A stretch of 64,000 bases of DNA from Pseudobutyrivibrio ruminis HUN009 (GCF_000703005.1 NZ_JNLH01000001.1:337501-401500), one strand, 5' to 3'. Positions 41,249 through 50,862 are shown, numbered from the stretch's first letter. The notes: generated by a model from the letters alone, not told the origin. Made by a program: numbers and translations.

Positions 41249-41334
41249 TTCTTACACTCTCCTTTTTGTGTATGATAATTTCTATGTTTCAACAAAGGAC
41301 TCTATACCTCCTTTGTAAAAACCAAGAGAATTAC

Positions 41335-42339
41335 CTACTTAAGAGTCTCACCTTCTCTTAAAGTAGTCGGAAGAATCACATGTCTGTATGTGCGTTTTCC
41401 ATTAATGATATCTACCAATAATTTCACTGCTTCACTGCCCATTTTTTCCATCGGCTGACATAGAGTTGATAACACAGGATTCATGTATTCAGAAGCTTCT
41501 ATTCCATCAATCGCAATAACCGCAACATCATCTGGCATCTTTTTACCAGCTTCTCTTAAAGCTTTCATCGCCCCCATTGCCATATTATCTGAGATAGCAA
41601 ATACTGCTGTGAATTCTCTATTCTTTTTTAACCAATCCTTCATGCCTGAATAGGCATCCGCAATATTGAAACTATTGATTTCTATTATCAGATTTTCATC
41701 TAGTTGTATTCCAAAATCCTTTAACGCTCTTTTATAGCCGGCAAATCTCACCTGGCTAACAGAGCCATCATCCACGCCAGATAGCAAAACCACTATCTTT
41801 TTATGGCCTTCATTAACCAAATATTCCACTGCATCATATGCAGCCTGGTTATCATCTATACATACACTCGAATAATCAGATTTATCTAATGTTCCATACT
41901 GATTATTGAATGTACAACATACATAAGGGACATTGATGCTAGTCATCCGTTCCTTTGTATAATCCAAATTTCCTCCGAGAAAAATCAGACCCTGGAGCTT
42001 CTTATCCCTTTCCATTTTGGCGGCGGTCATAATCTCATCCTCGCCTGCTGCGATTTGCTGCATCACCATAGTGTATCCAGCCTTTTCAATGCCACTTCCA
42101 ATTTCAGTAATAATCTTTGTATAGAATGGGTTGGACAATCCTCTCACCACAACTCCAATGTTGTCTGATGAAGTTCTACCAAGCTCCCTTGCGCTAGTGT
42201 TAGGTATATAGTTGTACTCTTGCACAACAGCTAATACCTTTTCCTTAGCTTCCGCGCTTACGTCAGGATGGTCGTTAAGCACCCTTGAAACGGTACTGAC
42301 ACTTACACCTGATAAACGTGCAATGTCTTTAATTGTCAT
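41335..42339 (-). CDS. LacI-family transcriptional regulator
   Basis: A 334-residue LacI/GalR repressor. The DNA-binding helix-turn-helix and hinge are DIARLSGVSVSTVSRVLNDH, and the C-terminal sugar-binding core runs from about residue 60. It likely controls the maltodextrin operon downstream and perhaps the divergent DUF5722 gene. A matching operator candidate is at 42441-42454. Spacing of 86 bases to the binding-protein gene contains no clear terminator. Confidence 0.93.
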   Translation of the reverse strand: MTIKDIARLSGVSVSTVSRVLNDHPDVSAEAKEKVLAVVQEYNYIPNTSARELGRTSSDNIGVVVRGLSNPFYTKIITEIGSGIEKAGYTMVMQQIAAGEDEIMTAAKMERDKKLQGLIFLGGNLDYTKERMTSINVPYVCCTFNNQYGTLDKSDYSSVCIDDNQAAYDAVEYLVNEGHKKIVVLLSGVDDGSVSQVRFAGYKRALKDFGIQLDENLIIEINSFNIADAYSGMKDWLKKNREFTAVFAISDNMAMGAMKALREAGKKMPDDVAVIAIDGIEASEYMNPVLSTLCQPMEKMGSEAVKLLVDIINGKRTYRHVILPTTLREGETLK

Positions 42340-42693
42340 GATTTTTCCTTCCTTTATTGAAACTTAATAGCCTTTTTATTTAACATTCCGGGGCCTAATC
42401 CTTCCTGTTAAGAGCTATTATCAGTTTCTGGAACCGTTACTGGTAACGTTTCCAGTACATGTTGATATTAGCTCTTTATCCCCGTCCCGTCAATATCTCC
42501 AAGGGCTTTTCGTCCATTCTCACAAATCAGCTGTAAAAATTTTGTGAAATACTTTTGTTTTCTATTTATGTATTTTCTATGTTATTTTTTTGTATATTTT
42601 ATATTTTCTAAGATTTTTGATAATAATCATGATATATTTTTAAGTGACTCCGGCTACCGGAGAAGATTCATCGGCTGAAAGGAGCTATGATAT
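42340..42693. other. divergent regulatory region, LacI gene and DUF5722 gene
   Basis: A 354-base gap. The left third holds the palindromic operator at 42441-42454. The middle is very AT-rich with runs of T on the plus strand. The right end, about 42648-42685, has a CTCCGG-CTA-CCGGAG hairpin and then the AAAGGAG ribosome binding site of the DUF5722 gene, making a short structured leader. No ORF or known riboswitch is recognised. Confidence 0.5.
42441..42454. promoter_or_regulatory. LacI-type operator candidate
   Basis: TGGTAACGTTTCCA is a 14-base near-palindrome with a central CG, the typical form of LacI/GalR-family operators. It lies 102 bases before the regulator gene. A perfect inner palindrome GTTACTGGTAAC overlaps its left half. 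Confidence 0.65.
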
Positions 42694-44274
42694 ATGAAGA
42701 TTTCTAAAAGAATTGCTAGCATTGCCTTCGCATTAGTTTTTTCGCTTAGTGCATTTCTAGCAGTACCTAGCCTTAACGCAGAGGCTAAAACAAAGTCAGC
42801 AGCTAGTGGTGTTACAATCGCTGCAGCTTTGATTCAGGGCACTGATGTTGTTGTTACAACTTCAGGTGCAGCATCATCAGAGGATGGCTTATACCACCTT
42901 GTAGCATCTGATGCAAACCAAATAGCACCATTAGGTATAGACGTAGCGCAAGCTACAGCTGCTTCTGGTGCAACATTTGCTGTTCCACTTGGTAAAGGAA
43001 CTGCAAACACAATGCTTTTCAAGAAGTTTACTGTTTGTGTTATGAAGGGTGGAGCTCTTACACCAGTTTCAAACAGCATGTATATTACAAACCCTGAAGG
43101 CTGTGCAACTTATGCATGTGCAAGAATGGATTATGGAAAGAAGGGTATTCTTCCAGCACTTGATGTTGCAACATTTAACAAGAGCCAGCCAAGAGACCTT
43201 GGTTGCCAGCAGGTTCAGTTAACTCTTCCACTTTCATGGATTTCAAATGGTGGTGGTTCATATAGTTATAACGGAAAGATTTATCACTTTGAGACAGCTA
43301 GACTTTCTGGATATGATAACGCTATTAGAAAATACAACGGAATGGGATGCCAGGTTACATTAATTATCGTTGTAGACCAGGCAGCTCAGACAGAGTTCAT
43401 AAATCCTTATTCTTATGATGGATTAGGACTTCACAATTACTATGGTTTGAATGCATCAACAGCTGAAGGTGTAGATATTCTCAGTGCTGCAGCAGCATTC
43501 CTTGGCAACAGATATTCAGGCCACGGATTTGGTCAGGTTGATAACTATATCATTGGTAACGAAGTAAATGCTTGGGGCGATTGGAACTACATGAATTGCG
43601 GTTCATTAGAAGCCTTCACACAGCAGTACACAAATGCATTCCGCGTTATGTACAACGGAATCAAATCTGAAAACGCAACAGCTAACGTATACGTTTGTAC
43701 AGATCAGCAGTGGGCTAGAGCAGGCGCAGCAAATTACTACGCTGGAAAGTCTTTCTTAACTCAGTTCAACTCAATGATTAAGGCAGAGGGAAATGTTGAC
43801 TGGAGACTTGCTACACACGCTTACATGACACCACTTACAAGCGCAACACCATGGGCACCATCTGGCAGCTTAACACACAGCCAGAGTACTCCTTACATTT
43901 CACTTCAGAATATTGATGTTGTAACAGACTTTATGTGTCAGAAAGATATGCTTTCACCTACAGGTGCAGTTAGAACTGTAAAGCTCTCTGAGCAGGGCTA
44001 CACATCTCTTTCAGGTGAAGAACTTCAGGCAGCAGCTGTTGTATACGCATACCTTGTTGCTATGAACAACAATCACATTGATGGAATGATTCTTTCACGT
44101 GAGAAGGATGATCCAGGCGAAATCGCACAAGGTCTCGCTAATGGACTCTGCAACGTAGACGGTTCCAAGAAGATGTCCTACACCTTCTACCAGAACTGTG
44201 CAGACCCTAACATAATCGCACAAGCCAGCGCAATCGCAGGCGTGGACCTCAACACACGCATCACACCTAGATAA
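42694..44274 (+). CDS. secreted DUF5722 protein, TIM-barrel-like
   Basis: A 526-residue exported protein with a signal peptide (cleavage near LNAEAK). A small N-terminal beta domain (about 35-135) precedes the DUF5722 domain (about 150-520). The latter looks like a glycosidase barrel: YIIGNEVNAWGDWNYMN has the NE motif of clan A acid/base residues, and RTVKLSEQGYTS could hold the second glutamate. Enzyme activity is not demonstrated for the family as far as I know. It is divergent from the LacI gene and has its own AAAGGAG site. Confidence 0.8.
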   Translation: MKISKRIASIAFALVFSLSAFLAVPSLNAEAKTKSAASGVTIAAALIQGTDVVVTTSGAASSEDGLYHLVASDANQIAPLGIDVAQATAASGATFAVPLGKGTANTMLFKKFTVCVMKGGALTPVSNSMYITNPEGCATYACARMDYGKKGILPALDVATFNKSQPRDLGCQQVQLTLPLSWISNGGGSYSYNGKIYHFETARLSGYDNAIRKYNGMGCQVTLIIVVDQAAQTEFINPYSYDGLGLHNYYGLNASTAEGVDILSAAAAFLGNRYSGHGFGQVDNYIIGNEVNAWGDWNYMNCGSLEAFTQQYTNAFRVMYNGIKSENATANVYVCTDQQWARAGAANYYAGKSFLTQFNSMIKAEGNVDWRLATHAYMTPLTSATPWAPSGSLTHSQSTPYISLQNIDVVTDFMCQKDMLSPTGAVRTVKLSEQGYTSLSGEELQAAAVVYAYLVAMNNNHIDGMILSREKDDPGEIAQGLANGLCNVDGSKKMSYTFYQNCADPNIIAQASAIAGVDLNTRITPR

Positions 44275-44288
44275 ACCTCTACACTAAG

Positions 44289-44386
44289 AGAGCCATGCCG
44301 TTACGGCTACAAGCCTACTGATTTCTCCGCTCGACAACACGTCTCGCTTGAGAAATAGTAGAGCTTGATGCCTACAGCATGGCTCA
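44289..44386 (-). repeat. hairpin repeat family 2, copy E (3' of the HtrA gene)
   Basis: Minus-sense hairpin. Outer stem GAGCCATGC/GCATGGCTC, then CAAGCTCTACTATTTCTC pairing with GAGAAATCAGTAGGCTTG and the apical AAGCGAGACGTGTTGTCGAGCG. It lies about 47 bases beyond the HtrA stop and just after the convergent DUF5722 gene. Its internal sequence is almost identical to copy C, while the outer stem differs. Confidence 0.82.
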
Positions 44387-44394
44387 TATAATTT

Positions 44395-44428
44395 AAGGCT
44401 AGCCAAGTAATTATGGCTAGCCTTTTTT
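44395..44428 (+). terminator. terminator between convergent DUF5722 and HtrA genes
   Basis: Perfect 10-bp stem AAGGCTAGCC/GGCTAGCCTT with a 10-base loop and a T6 run on the plus strand. It can also fold on the minus strand after HtrA, where its T tail is weaker. Confidence 0.75.
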
Positions 44429-44433
44429 ACGAT

Positions 44434-45807
44434 TTATTGTACTGCGTCAACCTTATGTGTAAGAGTTACTTCTACAGTTTCTTCTTTATAGTCATTTGAT
44501 GCCTTAGCGACAGTGACCTCTACGGTTGTGCCGGCTGGAAGGTACTTCATGATGTTATTGAGGGTATTTACAGATGTAACTGTACGTCCGTTGAATGATG
44601 TGATTACGTCATCAACTTCGATACCTGCTTCTTCAGCACCTGAACCTGCAACTACCTGAGCTACGTATACACCAACTGGAACATCGTACTGCTCAGACAT
44701 TTCTGATGTAATATCCTTACCTGCGATTCCGAGGTAAGAAGCATCAAGCTCTGATACAACATCGTTGTCAATCATCTGCTGGATAATATCCCATGCATAA
44801 GAGATAGGAATTGCATATCCCATACCTTCTACAGATTCATCTGCAAGCTTAGCAGACACAATACCGATAACCTCTCCTGTGGCATTAAGTAATGCACCAC
44901 CTGAGTTACCAGGGTTAACAGCTGCATCTGTCTGGATGAGGCTGTTTGTAACAAGATTTCCTTCCTCGTCTGTGATTGAAACCTCACGGTCCTTAGCAGA
45001 GATAATACCTGTTGTTACTGATGTACCATATCCAAGAGCGTTGCCGATTACGATAGCTGCCTCACCAACGACTGTTGAATCTGAGTCGCCAAGAGTAGCA
45101 ACCTTGATTACTGAAAGAGTATCTGAAGGAATATCTGCTACTGCAACTGCTACAACAGCAAGATCACATGATGAATCAGTTCCTTTGATTGTTCCTTCAA
45201 CTGCTTCACCATCGTTGAAAGTAATTGTAAGTGTTTCCGCACCTGCTACTACATGATTGTTTGTTGCAATGTAGATGTAGTCGTCATCCTGTGAAATGAT
45301 GATTCCGGAACCAGCTGATGTTGTTTCCTGCTGCATTGTTCCGAAGAATGTCTGATATTCTGTAAGACCTACATTTGTAACCTGTACGATTGCTGGAAGT
45401 ACGTTTTCTGCAATTTCTGATACATCTGAAGTAACTGTTGTAGATACTTTATTTGATGTTGTAGAAAGAGCTGTACCACTTGCACTTTCAGATGTGTCTT
45501 CTGTCTCAGTAGATTCGATTTTTTCTTCTGATGATGCTGACATAGGCAGGTATCTGTTTGAAACATATACCACTGATTGGAATGCTGTACCTGCAACCAA
45601 GCCAAATACTAGCGCTATTGCAACTGCACGTCCAAGCTTTCCTGCAAAACCTGTAGACTTCTTCTGCTTTTTGTTCTTATTACCATTGTCGTAAGGTGAC
45701 CATTGATAATAGGACTCACCTTGGTTTATCTCGTCCTTCTTGTAGGAATATGAACCGTTGTTGTTTTCTGGCCCATTGTTTGAGCCTCCATTGTATAAAT
45801 CACTCAT
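44434..45807 (-). CDS. htrA: HtrA/DegP-type membrane serine protease
   Basis: A 457-residue envelope quality-control protease. A polar cytoplasmic N-terminus and one membrane helix (about 52-75) precede a Ser/Thr-rich linker, the trypsin-like domain and one PDZ domain (about 350-450). The catalytic triad is seen in ATNNHVVAGA (His), TDSSCDLAVVAV (Asp) and VNPGNSGGALLN (Ser). The PDZ begins SYLGIAGKDI. Anchored to the outer face of the membrane. It lies downstream of glmS with a 63-base gap. Confidence 0.95.
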   Translation of the reverse strand: MSDLYNGGSNNGPENNNGSYSYKKDEINQGESYYQWSPYDNGNKNKKQKKSTGFAGKLGRAVAIALVFGLVAGTAFQSVVYVSNRYLPMSASSEEKIESTETEDTSESASGTALSTTSNKVSTTVTSDVSEIAENVLPAIVQVTNVGLTEYQTFFGTMQQETTSAGSGIIISQDDDYIYIATNNHVVAGAETLTITFNDGEAVEGTIKGTDSSCDLAVVAVAVADIPSDTLSVIKVATLGDSDSTVVGEAAIVIGNALGYGTSVTTGIISAKDREVSITDEEGNLVTNSLIQTDAAVNPGNSGGALLNATGEVIGIVSAKLADESVEGMGYAIPISYAWDIIQQMIDNDVVSELDASYLGIAGKDITSEMSEQYDVPVGVYVAQVVAGSGAEEAGIEVDDVITSFNGRTVTSVNTLNNIMKYLPAGTTVEVTVAKASNDYKEETVEVTLTHKVDAVQ

Positions 45808-45870
45808 AAACTCGCCTCCATTTAAACTTTTAGTAAGAATACCCCAGTAATGTGATAGTCAGGTGACGGT

Positions 45871-47703
45871 TTATTCAACAGTAACTGACTTTGCAAGGTT
45901 TCTTGGATGATCAACGTCAAAGCCCTTGCCCACAGATACATAGTAACCAAACAACTGAAGTGGAATAATCGCCAATGAGTTAGTAAAGTATCTGTTTGTC
46001 TGTGGAATATACATTACATAGTCTGCTACTTCTTCAATATCTTCATGTCCAACTGTTGTAACAGCAAGAATGAAAGCACCACGTGTCTTGCACTCTACGA
46101 TGTTTGAAACAGTCTTTGCATAGATATTTTCCTGTGTTGCTACAGCACCAACTAATGTGCCATCCTCAATAAGAGAAATTGTTCCATGCTTTAATTCACC
46201 AGCAGCATATGCTTCTGAATGAATATATGAAATCTCCTTGAGCTTTAGGGAACCTTCCATAGCAATTGCATAATCGATTCCACGTCCAATAAAGAATACA
46301 TCCTTTGCAGCAACAAATCTGTTAGCAAATTTCTGAATACGCTCTTTATTTCCAAGAAGCATTTCAATCTGCTCTGGAAGCTTCTTTAAGTCTGTGATAA
46401 GTGACTTCATTTCATCTGCAGAAAGAAGACCTCTAACATCAGCAAACTTCATAGCAAGTAAGTATAATGCAATAAGCTGTGCTGAGTATGCCTTTGTAGT
46501 AGCAACTGAAATTTCAGGACCAGCCCATGTGTACATAACCTTTTCAGCCTCACGAGCAATTGAAGAACCTACTACGTTTACGATAGCAAGTGTCATGTTG
46601 CCCATTGCGCGAGCCATACGAACTGCTTCCTTTGTATCAGCTGTCTCACCAGACTGGCTGATTGCAATAACAAGCTCGTTCTCCTGAAGTATTGGATTTC
46701 TGTATCTAAACTCTGAAGCGATATCTACCTCAACAGGGATACGTGCCATCTCCTCGAAAACATATTTAGCTGTAACACCTGTATGATATGCACTACCGCA
46801 GGCAACGATACGAATACGTGAAATAGATTTAATTTCATCATCGCTCATGCCAAGTTCTTCAATATCAACAGTGTCATTTTTGATTCTAGGATTAAGAGTA
46901 TCACGAACCGTCTTTGGCTCCTCATGAATCTCCTTAATCATGAAGTGGTCATAACCACCCTTTTCTGCTGCATCAACGTCCCAATCGATTGTCTTAGCTT
47001 CCTTCTCGATTGGCTGTCCATCAACATCGAAGAATTCGATTGTATCCTCTGTAAGGCGTGCAATTTCTTCATTCTCAATGAAGTAAACGTTTCTAGTGTA
47101 TTTAAGAACAGCTGGTACATCAGATGCGATTAAGTTGCCATCTTTTCCAAGACCAACAATAAGTGGGCTGTCCTTTCTTACTGAGTAAATCTGATCTGGA
47201 TAATCAGCAAAAATAATACCAAGAGCATAAGCACCCTCTACACGATGCATAACCTTTGTTACGCATGTAAGAGGATCATTTCCCTGCTTATAGTAATAAT
47301 CAAGTAAGTGAGCAACAACCTCTGTATCTGTTTCAGACTTGAAGTTGTATCCACGCTTGATAAGCTTTTCCTTAAGCTTTGCATAGTTCTCAATGATACC
47401 GTTGTGAACTACTGCGATTGTCTCTTCCTCATTAAGATGTGGATGAGCATTTGTCTCGCTTGGCTCACCGTGAGTAGCCCAACGTGTGTGACCAATACCG
47501 ATTGTTCCCTGCATTGTCTCACCATCATGAGTTTTCTCGCTAAGAAGACGAAGACGTCCCTTTGCCTTTTCATATTCGATTTTGGTGCCATCATAAACAG
47601 CCATACCAGCCGAGTCATAACCTCTGTACTCAAGCTTGCTAAGTCCATCTAACAAAATAGGCGCTGCCTGTGACTTACCAACATATCCTACTATTCCACA
47701 CAT
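45871..47703 (-). CDS. glmS: glutamine-fructose-6-phosphate aminotransferase
   Basis: A 610-residue GlmS, making glucosamine 6-phosphate for peptidoglycan and polysaccharide precursors. The N-terminal glutaminase domain begins MCGIVGYVGK, with Cys-2 as nucleophile after Met removal, which fixes the start at 47703. Two SIS sugar-isomerase domains follow (ACGSAYHTG, SQSGETADT), and the C-terminus NLAKSVTVE is canonical. No glmS ribozyme is visible in the 133 bases upstream. It lies between the LCP and HtrA genes. Confidence 0.97.
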   Translation of the reverse strand: MCGIVGYVGKSQAAPILLDGLSKLEYRGYDSAGMAVYDGTKIEYEKAKGRLRLLSEKTHDGETMQGTIGIGHTRWATHGEPSETNAHPHLNEEETIAVVHNGIIENYAKLKEKLIKRGYNFKSETDTEVVAHLLDYYYKQGNDPLTCVTKVMHRVEGAYALGIIFADYPDQIYSVRKDSPLIVGLGKDGNLIASDVPAVLKYTRNVYFIENEEIARLTEDTIEFFDVDGQPIEKEAKTIDWDVDAAEKGGYDHFMIKEIHEEPKTVRDTLNPRIKNDTVDIEELGMSDDEIKSISRIRIVACGSAYHTGVTAKYVFEEMARIPVEVDIASEFRYRNPILQENELVIAISQSGETADTKEAVRMARAMGNMTLAIVNVVGSSIAREAEKVMYTWAGPEISVATTKAYSAQLIALYLLAMKFADVRGLLSADEMKSLITDLKKLPEQIEMLLGNKERIQKFANRFVAAKDVFFIGRGIDYAIAMEGSLKLKEISYIHSEAYAAGELKHGTISLIEDGTLVGAVATQENIYAKTVSNIVECKTRGAFILAVTTVGHEDIEEVADYVMYIPQTNRYFTNSLAIIPLQLFGYYVSVGKGFDVDHPRNLAKSVTVE

Positions 47704-47780
47704 ATGTCCTTTTTTCCTTTCATAAACTCGCATAATTTAATAAATACAAGCCATTTGATTTTACTACTATTTGGCCCAAA

Positions 47781-47814
47781 AGTAAAACAGGGACCAGCCT
47801 AAAGGCAAGTCCCT
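47781..47814 (-). terminator. terminator of the LCP gene
   Basis: Minus-strand stem AGGGAC/GTCCCT enclosing a second small hairpin (GCCTTTAGGC), followed by a T-rich tail; 22 bases after the LCP stop. Confidence 0.75.
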
Positions 47815-47836
47815 GAAAATACACTTTATTAATCTT

Positions 47837-49390
47837 TTAATCCGCGGTTTGTGTGACTGTCGCACTATCTTCCGTGAATCCCGTTTCATTAACAATGTGG
47901 TCGCTAATAACATCAACCATATCGTCTGTAGGATCGTAATCCTGCTGGTCGTATAAGAACTCATGTAACTGAACAACATTTGATGTAAGTGTACATGGAA
48001 CCAATACTGCACCAGTAGTCTTGCTTATTGTAGTGTCCTTAAGTGCAAATGGGAATCCTGTTGAATCAGCAATCTCATAATCACCAACTGATGCTGCCAT
48101 TGAAAGCACCTGTGAAAGTGATAAGCTTGTTGAAATGCTAGGGAAGACGTCATTTGCAATATCATTTAATGTAGCCACATTAGCATTCTTTGCTTTTTCA
48201 ATAATTTGCTTGATAACAGCACGCTGATTCTCAGCACGACCGTAATCGTTATCTACTGCATATCTGTTACGACAGTAACCAACAACCTGTGCACCGTTAA
48301 GTGTGTATGTTCCTGGGCTGTCGAAGTAGCAGTCTGAATACTTCCATCCATCCTCTTCTTTTGGATAGTAATTAAGTACGTTTTCAACCTCAGCAATGTA
48401 ACCTGCAAGAGCATTCTGATGTGTCTCTGGATTATCTGTATCAATCATCTTCTGAGTGATTTCAAGCTCCAAGCCACCTAAGTCATCGACGATAGTAGCG
48501 AGTGCATAGAAGTCAACTGATACGTAACCAGAAATCTTAAGGTCGAGGTTGGTATTAAGCATGCTGATAGCAGTCTCAACACCACCATGGTTGTATGCGT
48601 AGTTACATTTTCTGTATGTGCCCTCTGTAACCTGGAGATATGTATCACGCTGTACAGAAACCATCTTAACTTCTTTTGTATCGTTGTTTATAGAAACAAG
48701 AATGATTGTATCTGAGTTACCACTATCAAGGTTACCATTTGAACGGTTATCAACACCAAATAATGCAAGTGTGGTGTAGTTACTTAACAGTTCCTCTGTT
48801 TCTGTATCAAGGTTGTTAACTTCGATTTCATCCATATTGATGTTGTCCCAGTTAACCTTGCCGAATTTGTTCCAGAAGAAGAAGATAAGTAAAAGAAGCA
48901 ACAATACAACTATCTCTATAACAATGATATTTCTTCTTGTTTTCTTCTTTCCGCCGCGTCCATTCTTTCCGCCGCCCTTGCGTCCACTAGGAACATTTCT
49001 TCCTCTTGATGAAGATGTGCTTCTAGCTGGTCTGCTTGAATGCGAGGAAGAAGGCTTCTTTTTTCTTCTAGCAGATGATGAATGAGCAGCCGCTGCTGAT
49101 GTTCTGTGTGAACTAGCTGAGCTACGTGGTCTGCTTCCGCTTGCGCTACGGCTAGCACTTGATCTACTTGCACTCATTGATTCGCTCTGTAAATCATAAT
49201 CATATAAATCGATTTCATCGTCCAATGAAAGATCTGGAGAAATATCAGCATCTCTACCGTATGATCTAGATACTGGTCTTCCTGATGTTGGTCTACCAGA
49301 TGCTCTATTGGCAGAAGTTCTGTTTGTAGGTCTTGCGTTTCTAGTTGCACCAGAACTTCTTCTTAAATCGTAATCTTCGAAATTACTCAT
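47837..49390 (-). CDS. LytR-CpsA-Psr (LCP) family ligase with long basic cytosolic tail
   Basis: A 517-residue LCP protein, a family that attaches wall teichoic acids or capsular polysaccharide to peptidoglycan. One membrane helix lies at about 153-173. The extracellular LCP domain (about 200-440) includes LFGVDNRSNGN, SDTIILVSINNDTKEV, VSVQRDTY and YCRNRYAVDNDYGRAENQR, with the arginines that bind the lipid diphosphate. The cytosolic N-terminus of about 150 residues is unusually long and built of Ser, Arg, Ala and Gly. It adjoins the exopolysaccharide operon, so it may couple that polymer to the wall. Confidence 0.93.
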   Translation of the reverse strand: MSNFEDYDLRRSSGATRNARPTNRTSANRASGRPTSGRPVSRSYGRDADISPDLSLDDEIDLYDYDLQSESMSASRSSASRSASGSRPRSSASSHRTSAAAAHSSSARRKKKPSSSHSSRPARSTSSSRGRNVPSGRKGGGKNGRGGKKKTRRNIIVIEIVVLLLLLLIFFFWNKFGKVNWDNINMDEIEVNNLDTETEELLSNYTTLALFGVDNRSNGNLDSGNSDTIILVSINNDTKEVKMVSVQRDTYLQVTEGTYRKCNYAYNHGGVETAISMLNTNLDLKISGYVSVDFYALATIVDDLGGLELEITQKMIDTDNPETHQNALAGYIAEVENVLNYYPKEEDGWKYSDCYFDSPGTYTLNGAQVVGYCRNRYAVDNDYGRAENQRAVIKQIIEKAKNANVATLNDIANDVFPSISTSLSLSQVLSMAASVGDYEIADSTGFPFALKDTTISKTTGAVLVPCTLTSNVVQLHEFLYDQQDYDPTDDMVDVISDHIVNETGFTEDSATVTQTAD

Positions 49391-49428
49391 CGGATTATTA
49401 CTCCCATCTTAGTATTAATAACTATGCT

Positions 49429-49458
49429 AGTCTACTCTATGGCTTAATATATTGTCAA
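49429..49458 (-). promoter_or_regulatory. promoter of the LCP gene
   Basis: On the minus strand TTGACA (49458-49453) and TAGACT (49434-49429) with an 18-base spacer, about 40 bases before the ATG. A consensus -35 makes this a strong candidate. Confidence 0.6.
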
Positions 49459-49487
49459 GAAATCTGAAATATTTCTGTCACATTCTA

Positions 49488-49521
49488 TAAAAAACGAGGT
49501 AAAAATTTATCATTTTTACTC
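49488..49521 (-). terminator. terminator of the exopolysaccharide operon
   Basis: Minus-strand stem GAGTAAAAAT/ATTTTTACCTC with a 6-base loop and a T6 run. The stem includes the last codon and stop of the preceding GT2 gene. Confidence 0.7.
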
Positions 49522-50862
49522 TTGTGTTCCCGGCAATATATAATTTTCCATTCCAACAGGTAAGTTCCTATTGTAGAATGTGTCACCATTCTTGATGATT
49601 TCACCATGTTTTTCCATCAATATTTCATGAGAATCGGTGGATGTTATTGTCACTCTGTTCTTTTTTCTAGCAATAACTTTTGGAATGACGATAGTCCTAA
49701 ATCCTCTAGCCTTTGCCCTCAAACAAAAATCAAACATTGCATCCTGACCAGACAATCTGGTGTCGAAACCGTGAAGCATTCGATATACCTTCGAATCAAT
49801 CATGCAACAACCTGCATCTATCATGGCTACATCTCTTGGCATGCTAGCCAAACCCTCATAGCTATCTCTGAAAATTCGCTGTCCATGAAATGCCGGATAC
49901 CATGCTCCATCTGTATCAAACACATATCCCACATTATCGTAAGTGAAACCTCTATCTATAAAACGAGCACCTACCACAGCCACATCCGGCTGATTAAGAT
50001 ATGCATACATTTTTTTAGCATTATTTCTGGTATAGAGTTTGACATCATCCTCTTTAAAAAACATATAGTCCTTAGAGAAACGTCTAAATGATGTTTCATC
50101 GTAATCCAAATGCCATTTCTTTAAAGATGCATCAATTCTTCCCTCAGCCACAACTCCGGTTTGACGAAGATAAGATATAGCAAGCGCCATGTGCTCCTTG
50201 CAGTAAAAATTGGCTTCAGCTCTTTGCTCCTTTGTAAGAAGCTTGTCGGAAGTACGTTTGTGATACAAAAGTGATGGAATATGCTCTATAGATTCTTTTT
50301 TGAATGCTGCCCTAAGAAGATATTCATAGATATAGGCAGTCTGAGCCTTTTCATTGAATTCTCCCAAGCGTTTGTAAACATTCCTTGAAATTGCAACAAA
50401 CTCGCCAATGTAGTTTGTCTGCAATAAAAGTTCTTTGTTGAAATCGCATTTAAAATGAGGATTCATTCTATCCTGACCGACGATTTCATCGTTATCCGTA
50501 TATATGATACTATCATTGTCCAGCTGCGAAATCTTTTCATTTAGAAATGCCAAAGTCTTAAGACTTAGTCGATCATGCTGTCCTAAATAGACTAGATAAT
50601 CCCCTTCTGCAAAATGGGCGCCTATGTTATACGCATAGGCACCTCCAGATTTCTTTTTCAGTCGACGATAATGAACCTTATCCACAATGTCCGGGAAAAA
50701 CTCCTTAATGGTAACTTCGATGGCATTGGAAGGATTATTATCTAGTATATAAAGTTCAAAATTACGGTATTCCTGCTCATCAATAGACTCTAGACAATCT
50801 TTGAAATAATCCATATCTGTATCTATAGTCCATATGACCAGAGAAAAATATGTATCCGCCAC
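49516..50862 (-). CDS. family 2 glycosyltransferase
   Basis: A 448-residue GT2 enzyme. The GT-A fold begins FSLVIWTIDTDMDYFKDCL; AYAYNIGAHFAEGDYLVYLG and SIIYTDNDEI are the nucleotide-sugar block, where TDNDE is the DxD-type metal site. The second half (MIDAGCCMIDSKVYRMLHGFD) resembles the capsule rhamnosyltransferase type. The start is a GTG overlapping the stop of the sugar transferase gene (TAGTG), so translation is coupled. It is the last gene of the operon. Confidence 0.85.
   Translation of the reverse strand: MADTYFSLVIWTIDTDMDYFKDCLESIDEQEYRNFELYILDNNPSNAIEVTIKEFFPDIVDKVHYRRLKKKSGGAYAYNIGAHFAEGDYLVYLGQHDRLSLKTLAFLNEKISQLDNDSIIYTDNDEIVGQDRMNPHFKCDFNKELLLQTNYIGEFVAISRNVYKRLGEFNEKAQTAYIYEYLLRAAFKKESIEHIPSLLYHKRTSDKLLTKEQRAEANFYCKEHMALAISYLRQTGVVAEGRIDASLKKWHLDYDETSFRRFSKDYMFFKEDDVKLYTRNNAKKMYAYLNQPDVAVVGARFIDRGFTYDNVGYVFDTDGAWYPAFHGQRIFRDSYEGLASMPRDVAMIDAGCCMIDSKVYRMLHGFDTRLSGQDAMFDFCLRAKARGFRTIVIPKVIARKKNRVTITSTDSHEILMEKHGEIIKNGDTFYNRNLPVGMENYILPGTQE

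Noticed and set aside
42640..42690. Cyclic di-GMP riboswitch before the DUF5722 gene
   Set aside because: A CTCCGG hairpin and a CATCGGCTG segment recalled part of a GEMM aptamer, but the first helix and the conserved receptor bases are missing.
47704..47836. glmS ribozyme upstream of glmS
   Set aside because: The 133-base region has no ribozyme core sequence or matching pseudoknot; it holds only a terminator of the LCP gene and a simple leader.
48813..49085. Opposite-strand frame with Phe/Leu-rich protein under the LCP gene
   Set aside because: It is the complement of the low-complexity Ser/Arg-rich coding region and has no ribosome binding site.
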